50,696 bases of DNA from Bryobacterales bacterium (GTDB lineage Bacteria; Acidobacteriota; Terriglobia; Bryobacterales; Bryobacteraceae), in assembly GCA_003170295.1 (NCBI GenBank), contig PNAJ01000106.1, positions 1 through 50,696 on the forward strand. The letters are read 5' to 3'. Made by a program: the position numbers and the translations under genes. Positions 43,905 to 50,696 of the stretch are shown in pieces. How positions within the stretch are numbered: position 1 is the first letter of the stretch; every line of letters begins with the position of its first letter. Under the pieces are notes generated by a model, which was not told the origin of the DNA, did no database searches, and was given only the letters and a program-made list of their open reading frames with translations.

Positions 43905-45416
43905 TTACGGCGCCGCGCTCGGGACCTTTGCCGCTACCTTTTGCACGCCCTTCCATGGCGCGACTTCCTGCGGCGTCGGAAGTCCCGACACATTGAAATC
44001 TCCGCCGATAGCCTTAACCAGCGCGACGCATGCTGTCATGCGGCGGGTCAGCAACTCGACCGCCGTCACTTCATTGGAGAGCGCAATGGCCTGCGCCGTG
44101 ATGACTTGAAGATACGCCGTGATGCCGCCCTGATACTGATTGTTCGCGAGTTCGAGCGAACGCTCGGCCGCAGTCACCGCGGCCGCTTGCTGGCCCGCTT
44201 CCAACTCCAGCACGCGCAGGGTCGAGAGATTATCCTCGACGTCCTGAAAGGCGGTCAAAACGTTCTGACGATATACGGCGACAGCGGAATCATACGAGGC
44301 TTGCGTCTGTTCGAGAGTGCCCTGCCGCTTGCCGAAATCGAGCAGCGTATAGGATAACGTCGACCCCAGAGACCAGAAGCGGCTGGGCCAGGTGAACAGA
44401 TTCACTAGGCTCGATCCTTCGATGCCTCCGGCGGCGCTCAGCGTGATATCGGGATAGAACGCGCCCTGCGCCACGCCGACCTGCGAATTCGCGGCGGCGA
44501 CAAGACGCTCATTCGCGGCGATATCGGGACGCCGCTCGAGCAATTGAGACGGCAGGCCTACCGGAATCGGCGGAGGCGGCGTGTTCAGTACCTTCACAGG
44601 AATCGTGAGCGCTGACGGCGGCTTGCCGATAATAATCGCGATGGCGTGTTCGAGCTGATTCCTGACGACCAGCGTATCAGTGGACTGCGCGCGCGTCTGT
44701 TCCAGTTGGGTGCGCGCCTGCACCACGTCGATCTGCGACGCGACGCCCTGGGTGTAGCGATTATTCGTGAGATCGAGCGCCTTTTGATACCCCATTACGT
44801 TGGTGTCGAGAAGCTGCTTTTGAGCATCCAGCCCGTGAAGCTGGAAATAGTCGAGCGCCAACTGCGCCTGCAGGCTGAGCCGCACATTTTCGATGTCGGC
44901 TGCGCTCGCCTGCGCCGTTTCGATATTCGCTTCAATCGTCTTGCGGACTTTTCCCCACACATCCGCTTCCCAGGTTGCGTCGAAAGGGATGTTAATGTCG
45001 GTAACCGTCTTAGGCTGGAAGCCCGTGTTCCCTCGCGATCCCGAGGTCCGCGATTCCGTCAGCGTCGGCCCGGTCGTGATCTGCGGAAACAGACCCGCGC
45101 GCGAAGTCTTCACCACCGCGCGTGCGCCGCGATAGTTCGCCTCCGCTTGCGCCAGCGTCTGGCTGTTGACGTCGATCTGCTCTTCAAGCGCGTTCAAATC
45201 CGGATCGTCGAAAATCTCCCACCACTTGCCGCGCGCGATGCTATCCCGGGGCTGGCCGGCCTTCCATCCCGTCATCTCCTTGTAGGAATCGGGCGCCGAT
45301 TCCCTGAAATTAGGGGAAGCCGGAGACGCGGGCCGCACATATTTCGGACCCACGGTGCATGCGGCCGATAGCAGCGCGATCACTCCCGCCGCGAACCATT
45401 TCTCCAAACCTTTCAT
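43905..45416 (-). CDS. Outer-membrane efflux channel, TolC/OprM (NodT) family lipoprotein
   Basis: A 503-residue lipoprotein. The ATG at 45416 has GGGAG 8 bases upstream. The signal sequence ends in the lipobox LSAAC (Cys20). The protein then shows the two tandem OEP repeats: QPRDSIARGKWWEIFDDPDL and LNALEEQIDVNSQTLAQAEA near the start, and PSQLLERRPDIAANERLVAA then NSQVGVAQGAFYPDITLSAA in the second half. It would complete the RND tripartite pump whose inner-membrane genes lie upstream in the same operon. No membrane-fusion gene is visible and it may lie beyond the right edge. Confidence 0.9.
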   Translation of the reverse strand: MKGLEKWFAAGVIALLSAACTVGPKYVRPASPASPNFRESAPDSYKEMTGWKAGQPRDSIARGKWWEIFDDPDLNALEEQIDVNSQTLAQAEANYRGARAVVKTSRAGLFPQITTGPTLTESRTSGSRGNTGFQPKTVTDINIPFDATWEADVWGKVRKTIEANIETAQASAADIENVRLSLQAQLALDYFQLHGLDAQKQLLDTNVMGYQKALDLTNNRYTQGVASQIDVVQARTQLEQTRAQSTDTLVVRNQLEHAIAIIIGKPPSALTIPVKVLNTPPPPIPVGLPSQLLERRPDIAANERLVAAANSQVGVAQGAFYPDITLSAAGGIEGSSLVNLFTWPSRFWSLGSTLSYTLLDFGKRQGTLEQTQASYDSAVAVYRQNVLTAFQDVEDNLSTLRVLELEAGQQAAAVTAAERSLELANNQYQGGITAYLQVITAQAIALSNEVTAVELLTRRMTACVALVKAIGGDFNVSGLPTPQEVAPWKGVQKVAAKVPSAAP

Positions 45417-45452
45417 TGCGAACACTCCCGGCTCATTGCGAACACTCCCGGT
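45413..45452 (-). repeat. 20-bp tandem duplication at the STAS/channel gene junction
   Basis: Two copies of TCATTGCGAACACTCCCGG plus one base (45413-45432 and 45433-45452) lie end to end. The right copy contains the stop of the STAS gene and the left copy the ribosome binding site and ATG of the channel gene. Read leftward, an ATG in the right copy starts a seven-codon frame (MSRECSQ) whose stop overlaps the channel gene ATG. Confidence 0.9.
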
Positions 45453-45702
45453 AAATCCACGGCTGAATGTACTCTGGACAATTCGTCAATGTCACGTCCT
45501 CTCGCGTCTGCGCGGCGAGAAACTGTAAACTCGGCCGGTCTATTAAGGTTACCTCGCTCAGATCGATCGCGACTCGTTTATGGGACCGGCGAGCGCGTTC
45601 GATGGCGCGGCGCAATTCGCCCAGCGACGTGCCGTTGCATTTTCCGGAGAGCGCCAGCGTTGCGCTGCCGTCCGCGAGTTTGATTTCGATGCTCAACATC
45701 AT
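45433..45702 (-). CDS. STAS-domain protein embedded in RND operon
   Basis: An 89-residue single-domain protein of STAS type: MLSIEIKLADGSATLALSGK, then GELRRAIERARRSHKRVAID and LSEVTLIDRPSLQFLAAQ (the position where anti-sigma antagonists carry a phosphorylated Ser is here Asp59-Arg-Pro-Ser62). It ends in NCPEYIQPWIYRE. It starts at the base next to the RND gene stop and its own stop is in the tandem repeat before the channel gene, so it is certainly part of the operon. Its job could be regulation of, or a structural role near, the pump; not established. Confidence 0.7.
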   Translation of the reverse strand: MMLSIEIKLADGSATLALSGKCNGTSLGELRRAIERARRSHKRVAIDLSEVTLIDRPSLQFLAAQTREDVTLTNCPEYIQPWIYRECSQ

Positions 45703-48700
45703 TTATGCTTCCGACGGCCTCGGCGCCGTCCCGCGCACGCGGTCTTTCCACCGTTCCCAGCGGAGCCGCAGTCGATCGAGATACAGGTAAACCACCGGCG
45801 TCGTGTACAGCGTCAGCATCTGGCTGAACAGCAACCCTCCCACGATCGCGATGCCGAGTGGCCGCCGCATTTCGCTCCCCATTCCCGTACCGAGCGCCAG
45901 CGGCATCCCGCCCAGCAGCGCGGCCATGGTCGTCATGGTGATGGGGCGGAAGCGCAGCAGACAGGCCTCGTAGATGGCCTCCTCGGGCGATTTATTGTCC
46001 CTGCGCTCCACCATGATGGCGAAATCGATCATCATGATGGCGTTCTTTTTGACGATGCCGATCAATAATATGATCCCGATCAGCGAAATAACGTTCAGCT
46101 CATTTCCGGTAGCGCGCAACGCCAGCAGCGCGCCGACCCCGGCCGATGGCAGCGTGGAAAGAATCGTGATCGGATGGATCAGGCTTTCATAAAGCACGCC
46201 CAGCACGATGTAAACCGTCAGCAGCGCCGCCGCGATCAGAATCGGCTCGTTCGAGAGAGAGCTCTGATACGCCTGCGCAGTTCCTGCGAACATACCTTGC
46301 ACGTTGGACGGCAGCCCGATCTCCCGGGTGGCCTGCTCGATCGCCGGCACCGCGTCTCCCAGCGCCAGGCCGACCGGGACGTTGAATGAAATCGTCACCG
46401 CTGGAAACTGGCTCTGGTGGTTTACCGAAAGGGGCGTAGTGTCGGACTGATAGTGCGTCATCGCGCTGAGGGGAACCTGCCGCTTATTCGGCGTTTCGAC
46501 GTAGATGTACCGCAGGCCGTCCGGATTCTGCCAGAATTGCTGATCCACCTCCATCACCACGTGATACTGGTTCAATTGCGTGTACATGGTGGAGACTTGC
46601 CTCTGGCCGAAGGCATCGTACAGCGTGTCGTCGATCATCTGCTGCGTGATCCCGAAGCGCGCCGCCGTCGCGCGATCCACCACCAGTGTCGACTGCAGTC
46701 CCTTGTCCTGCTGGTCTGTGTTGACGTCGGCGAGCTCGGTCAAAGTTCTCAGCTTTCGGAACACCTGCGGCGCCCACTCGTTCAGATCCCGCACGTTGTC
46801 GCTTTGCAGCGTGTACTGATACTGCGCTCCGCTCGAACGGCCGCCAATGCGCAGATCCTGCACCGATTGCAGAAACAGGCTGACCCCGGGAATTTTCGCG
46901 AGTTTTGGACGGAGCCGGGCAATCACCTGGTCGGAATTCACCTTGCGCTCCACCAAAGGCTTCAGAGTGATCCACGTGCTTCCGGCATTGGTGCCGCCGC
47001 CGCCCCATCCGCCTGCGCCGGTGTTGGCGTTCAGCCCTTCCACCGCAGGGTCCTCCATCACCGTGTTGACCACCTGCAGAACGCGTTCCCTCATCGCCTG
47101 AAACGACGTCGACTGGTCCGCCTGAATCGATCCGCTCAGGCGGCCGGTGTCCTGCTGCGGGAAAAAACCCTTCGGGATCGAAATGTAGAGATAAACAGTC
47201 ACCGCCACCGTGGACAGCGTCACCACAAGAGTCAGGAACTGGTGGCGCAGCACCCAGCTCAACGATTTATCGTATCCGCCATGAACAACGTCGAAGACCC
47301 GTTCGCTCAGCCTGTACAAAAAATTGTGCTGGCGTTGTTCCTCATGGCCGCGAAGCATGCGGGCGCACATCATCGGCGTCGTCGTCAGCGAGATCACGAG
47401 CGAAACCAGAATCGCCACCGACAGGGTGACGGCAAACTCGCGGAACAGCCGTCCGACGATTCCGCCCATCAGCAGAATCGGCAGGAAGACGGCAATCAGC
47501 GAAAGGCTCATCGAGAGCACCGTAAACCCGATTTCGGCCGCGCCTTTGATGGCGGCTTCCATCGGCTCCATGCCCTTCTCGAGATAGCGCGTGATGTTCT
47601 CGATCACCACGATCGCGTCGTCCACCACGAATCCGGTGGCGATCGTCAGCGCCATCAGAGACAGGTTGTCGATCGAATAGTGGAACAGGTACAGGACGCC
47701 AAGAGTCCCCACCAGCGAAATCGGAACGGCGACGCTTGGAATCATCGTGGTCCGAGGACTGCGCAGGAACATGAACACCACCATGATGACGAGCGAAATC
47801 GAGATGCTGAGCGAAATCTCCACGTCCTTCACCGACCCTCGGATCGCCGTGGTGCGGTCCAGAATCACCCGCATGTGCATCGCCGCGGGAATTTCCGCCT
47901 GCAACTGCGGAAGCGCGGCCAGCACCCGGTCGACCGTCTCGATGATATTTGCCCCGGGTTGCCGGAAAACGACCAGCATCAGCGCCTGCTTGTTGTCGAC
48001 AAAGCCGATGTTGCGAATATCCTCCACCGAATCGGTCACGGTGGCGACGTCGGAGAGCTTGACGGCAGCGCCGTTCTTGTAGGCGACCACCAGCGAGCTG
48101 TATTGCGCGGCCAAACGAAGCTGATCGGTCGTGCTGATCGACCAGACGCGGTTGATATCGTGGAAATCGCCCTTCGGCCGGTTCGCGTTCGCGCTGCCGA
48201 GCATCGTACGAATATCTTCGAGGCCCAGTCCGAAGGTGTTCAGCTGCGTCGGATTCACATCGACGCGCACCGCCGGAAGGGCGCCGCCGCCGACGTTGAC
48301 CTGCCCCACGCCCTTCATCTGCGCCAGCTTCTGCTGCAGAATGGACGCGGCGACATCGTAAATATCGCCTGGAGGCATCGTATCCGAAGTCATCCCGATC
48401 ATCAGAATCGGCGAATCGGCGGGATTAATCTTCCTCCAATTCGGATTCTGCGGCAGATTACTCGGCAACTGGCCGCGCGCGGCGTTAATCGCCGCCTGCA
48501 CGTCGCGCGCCGAGGCGTCGATGTTCCGGCTCAAGTCGAACTGCATCGTGATTCTGCAGCTTCCAAGGGAGCTCGACGACGTCATCTCGTTCAAGCCCGC
48601 GATGCGCCCGAACTGGCGTTCGAGGGGCGTTGCCACCGCCGATGCCATCGTCTCCGGACTCGCGCCCGGCAATCCCGCGGAGACCATGATCGTGGGAAAC

Positions 48701-48822
48701 TCGACTTCAGGCAGCTGCGCCACCGGCAGATAGAAATACGCAATACCGCCGGCCAGACCCAGCGCGATGGTCAGCAGCGTGGTGGCGACGGGCCGATGAA
48801 TAAACGGTTCGGAGATGCTCAT
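45703..48822 (-). CDS. RND efflux pump inner-membrane subunit, MdtC-like
   Basis: A complete 1,039-residue RND transporter. It starts SISEPFIHRPVATTLLTIAL, with pore-domain blocks LPGASPETMASAVATPLERQ and TSSSSLGSCRITMQFDLSRN resembling MdtC more than AcrB. The proton-relay aspartates are in GFVVDDAIVVIENI (helix 4). The second half has the equivalent helices and a C-terminal PLALGTGMGSEMRRPLGIAI. It overlaps the upstream RND gene by four bases (ATGA). In MdtBC-type pumps two different RND subunits form one heterotrimer; the adjacency supports that here. Confidence 0.92.
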   Translation of the reverse strand: MSISEPFIHRPVATTLLTIALGLAGGIAYFYLPVAQLPEVEFPTIMVSAGLPGASPETMASAVATPLERQFGRIAGLNEMTSSSSLGSCRITMQFDLSRNIDASARDVQAAINAARGQLPSNLPQNPNWRKINPADSPILMIGMTSDTMPPGDIYDVAASILQQKLAQMKGVGQVNVGGGALPAVRVDVNPTQLNTFGLGLEDIRTMLGSANANRPKGDFHDINRVWSISTTDQLRLAAQYSSLVVAYKNGAAVKLSDVATVTDSVEDIRNIGFVDNKQALMLVVFRQPGANIIETVDRVLAALPQLQAEIPAAMHMRVILDRTTAIRGSVKDVEISLSISISLVIMVVFMFLRSPRTTMIPSVAVPISLVGTLGVLYLFHYSIDNLSLMALTIATGFVVDDAIVVIENITRYLEKGMEPMEAAIKGAAEIGFTVLSMSLSLIAVFLPILLMGGIVGRLFREFAVTLSVAILVSLVISLTTTPMMCARMLRGHEEQRQHNFLYRLSERVFDVVHGGYDKSLSWVLRHQFLTLVVTLSTVAVTVYLYISIPKGFFPQQDTGRLSGSIQADQSTSFQAMRERVLQVVNTVMEDPAVEGLNANTGAGGWGGGGTNAGSTWITLKPLVERKVNSDQVIARLRPKLAKIPGVSLFLQSVQDLRIGGRSSGAQYQYTLQSDNVRDLNEWAPQVFRKLRTLTELADVNTDQQDKGLQSTLVVDRATAARFGITQQMIDDTLYDAFGQRQVSTMYTQLNQYHVVMEVDQQFWQNPDGLRYIYVETPNKRQVPLSAMTHYQSDTTPLSVNHQSQFPAVTISFNVPVGLALGDAVPAIEQATREIGLPSNVQGMFAGTAQAYQSSLSNEPILIAAALLTVYIVLGVLYESLIHPITILSTLPSAGVGALLALRATGNELNVISLIGIILLIGIVKKNAIMMIDFAIMVERRDNKSPEEAIYEACLLRFRPITMTTMAALLGGMPLALGTGMGSEMRRPLGIAIVGGLLFSQMLTLYTTPVVYLYLDRLRLRWERWKDRVRGTAPRPSEA

Positions 48823-50696
48823 GCTTCCTCAGGCTTCAAGCTCGGGACATTCACGCCCGCGCCGCTGCGTCCCGTGATGCGCCGCGCCGCCCGATCGAAG
48901 TACAAATAAATAACCGGCGTCGTGTATAACGTCAGAACCTGGCTGAAGATCAACCCTCCGACGATCGCGATACCCAGGGGACGCCGCAACTCCGCTCCGG
49001 TTCCCGTGCCGAGCGCCAGAGGCACGCCGCCGAGCATCGCCGCGAGCGTCGTCATGATGATCGGCCGGAACCGCAGCAGGCACGCCTGATAAATCGCCTC
49101 CAGCGGTTCTTTCCCTTCCTTGCGCTCCGCTTCGAGCGCGAAATCGATCATCATGATCGCGTTTTTCTCCACGATTCCAATTAACAGGATGATGCCAATC
49201 AGCGCGATGACGCTAAAATCCTCATGGCAGATCATCAGCGCGAGCAGCGCTCCCACGCCCGCCGAAGGCAGGGTCGAGAGAATCGTCAACGGATGGATAT
49301 AGCTTTCATACAGCACGCCGAGTACGATGTACACCGTCACCAGCGCCGCCAGAATCAGGATCCACTCATTGGCAAGCGATGCTTGAAACGCCGCCGCGGT
49401 GCCCTGAAAACTTGCTTGAATGGCTTTCGGGAACCCGTCCAGTTCACTTTTCGCGACGTTGATCGCATCCACCGCGCTTCCGATCGACGCGCCGGGCGCG
49501 AGGTTGAAAGAGACCGTCACCACCGGGAATTGCCCCTGATGATTCACCGCCAGCGGCGTCGTGCCGGCCTCGAAATGAGTGAATGCGCTCAAAGGCACCT
49601 GGCCGCCCATCATATTCACGACGCCCGCGGTCGTCGCGGAACCGCCCGCGGTCGAATTGCTCTGCGCCGCGCCCGTCTGGCTGGAACTGGACGGCGCGAC
49701 GCTGGCCTGCGCGGTCCGAATATAAAGATTCCTCAGCTCCTGGGGATTCTGCTGCAAATCCGGCTTCACTTCCAGCACCACGCGATACTGGTTCAACTGC
49801 GTGAACATGATCGATACTTGCCGTTGTCCGAATGCGTCGTACAACGTGTCGTCCACCATCTGCGGCGTGATGCCGAAACGCGACGCGGTTCCGCGATCGA
49901 TCACCAGCAGGGCCAGCAACCCTCCGTTCTGCTGGTCGCTCGCAACATCGCGCAACATCGGAAGCGATTGCATTTTCGCGATGAAGCGCGGCACCCAGGT
50001 CGCTAATTCCCGCGCGTCGGGATCTTCCAGGCTGTACTGATACTGCGTCCGGCTCACCCGATCCTCCACCGTCAGGTCCTGCACCGGCTGCATGTAGAGC
50101 GTGATCCCCTCCACCTGCGCCAACTCCGGCTGCAGCCGGCGGATGATGTCGCTCGCGCTGATGCGCCGCTCTTCGATCGGTTTCAAGTTGATCTGGATGC
50201 GTCCGCTGTTGATGGTCGTATTGGTGCCGTCGACGCCGATGAACGACGAGAGACTATCCACCGCCGGGTCCTGCAAAATAATCTTCGCGATGTCCTGCTG
50301 GCGCCGCGCCATCGCGGGAAAGGAGGTCGTTTGCGCGGCTTCGGAAACACCCAGAATCACGCCCGTGTCCTGGACGGGGAAAAATCCTTTCGGGATCAGC
50401 AGAAACAGGATCACCGTTCCGGCGAGAGTCCCGGCGGCCACCATGAGCGTCAGAAACTGGTGCCGGAGGATCACCTGCAGCGTGCGTCCGTAGAACGCAA
50501 TGACGCTCGTGAAAATATGCTCTGAGAAGCGATAAACGCGTCCCTGCTCCGACGCGGGCTTGTGCTTCAGCAGGCGCGCGCACATCATCGGCGTCAGCGT
50601 GAGCGAAACCACGGCGGAAATCAAAATCGTCACGCTCAACGTAATCGCGAATTCGCGAAACAGGCGCCCCACGATATCGCCCATGAACAGCAGCGG
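48819..50696 (-). CDS. RND efflux pump inner-membrane subunit, MdtB-like, N-terminal part outside window
   Basis: The 3' 625 codons of a second RND transporter; the gene continues beyond the right edge. The visible part begins at PLLFMGDIVGRLFREFAITL, which is the MdtB form of the helix 5-6 segment (MdtC has LLLMGG), then LTLTPMMCARLLKHKP. It carries an unusual Ser/Thr/Gly-rich insertion (SSSSQTGAAQSNSTAGG, about 330 residues from the visible start), which the MdtC-like partner lacks. It is followed in an ATGA overlap by the MdtC-like gene, so the two subunits are made together. Confidence 0.9.
   Translation of the reverse strand, partial: PLLFMGDIVGRLFREFAITLSVTILISAVVSLTLTPMMCARLLKHKPASEQGRVYRFSEHIFTSVIAFYGRTLQVILRHQFLTLMVAAGTLAGTVILFLLIPKGFFPVQDTGVILGVSEAAQTTSFPAMARRQQDIAKIILQDPAVDSLSSFIGVDGTNTTINSGRIQINLKPIEERRISASDIIRRLQPELAQVEGITLYMQPVQDLTVEDRVSRTQYQYSLEDPDARELATWVPRFIAKMQSLPMLRDVASDQQNGGLLALLVIDRGTASRFGITPQMVDDTLYDAFGQRQVSIMFTQLNQYRVVLEVKPDLQQNPQELRNLYIRTAQASVAPSSSSQTGAAQSNSTAGGSATTAGVVNMMGGQVPLSAFTHFEAGTTPLAVNHQGQFPVVTVSFNLAPGASIGSAVDAINVAKSELDGFPKAIQASFQGTAAAFQASLANEWILILAALVTVYIVLGVLYESYIHPLTILSTLPSAGVGALLALMICHEDFSVIALIGIILLIGIVEKNAIMMIDFALEAERKEGKEPLEAIYQACLLRFRPIIMTTLAAMLGGVPLALGTGTGAELRRPLGIAIVGGLIFSQVLTLYTTPVIYLYFDRAARRITGRSGAGVNVPSLKPEEA

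Noticed and set aside
46417..48909. An 830-codon open frame on the plus strand across the MdtC-like gene
   Set aside because: It is antisense to a perfectly conserved RND transporter and is dominated by Arg, His and Asp as expected for a shadow frame in GC-rich DNA.

Overview
The window looks like chromosomal DNA of an acidobacterium of the Solibacter/Bryobacter type. This is an inference from gene content: two large secreted proteins end in the TIGR03437 domain (a paralogous C-terminal domain typical of Solibacter), and there are SBBP beta-propeller repeats, a YXWGXW-repeat protein, a PEP-CTERM protein, a GH127 enzyme, frequent GTG starts and short palindromic intergenic repeats. GC content is high. 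No phage, IS element or CRISPR array was recognised.

Layout. 1-6.4 kb: 3' end of a GH127/DUF1680 glycosidase and two exported TIGR03437 proteins. 6.4-8.2 kb: an ABC-F ATPase (Uup). 8.4-13.1 kb: an accessory stretch with hicBA (hicA frameshifted), a vapBC pair lying between two copies of the hicA 3' end, a frameshifted MORN-repeat/retropepsin protein, a RelE/ParE-type pair, an orphan UPF0175 antitoxin and tRNA-Thr. 13.4-18.3 kb: prolyl-oligopeptidase-like hydrolase, tRNA-Gly, exported msrB-msrA, tsaC, and a homocysteine methyltransferase/MTHFR fusion. 18.3-22 kb: a DUF433/DUF5615 toxin-antitoxin pair lying between two copies of that fusion gene's 5' end, a Sel1 protein and gamma-glutamylcyclotransferase pair, an orphan HigA, and a HipA-like kinase whose 3' end is tandemly duplicated. 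22.3-29.9 kb: a tightly overlapping sugar/thrB/DUF255/tpx run. 29.9-40.3 kb: PEP-CTERM protein, glycosyltransferase-like protein, M20 peptidase, a JAMM-like membrane protein, a broken YXWGXW gene, aldo/keto reductase, a decayed vapBC and an exported protein. 40.4-43.7 kb: a frameshifted chemotaxis receptor and an Nramp-UspA fusion. 43.9 kb to the end: an MdtB/MdtC-type RND operon with an embedded STAS gene and an outer-membrane channel, reading leftward.

The most notable structure is the repeated association of small toxin-antitoxin modules with roughly 200 bp direct duplications of a neighbouring gene. vapBC sits between two copies of the hicA 3' end, and DUF433/DUF5615 sits between two copies of the promoter and first 57 codons of the methyltransferase gene. 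In both cases the extra DNA between the repeats is little more than the toxin-antitoxin operon. This resembles insertion with long target duplication, known from restriction-modification genes. Several genes carry single-base frameshifts (hicA, MORN protein, chemotaxis receptor) or a larger lesion (YXWGXW protein, the vapBC remnant). Some may be assembly errors, but the nonsense codon and internal deletion in the second vapBC look like true decay.
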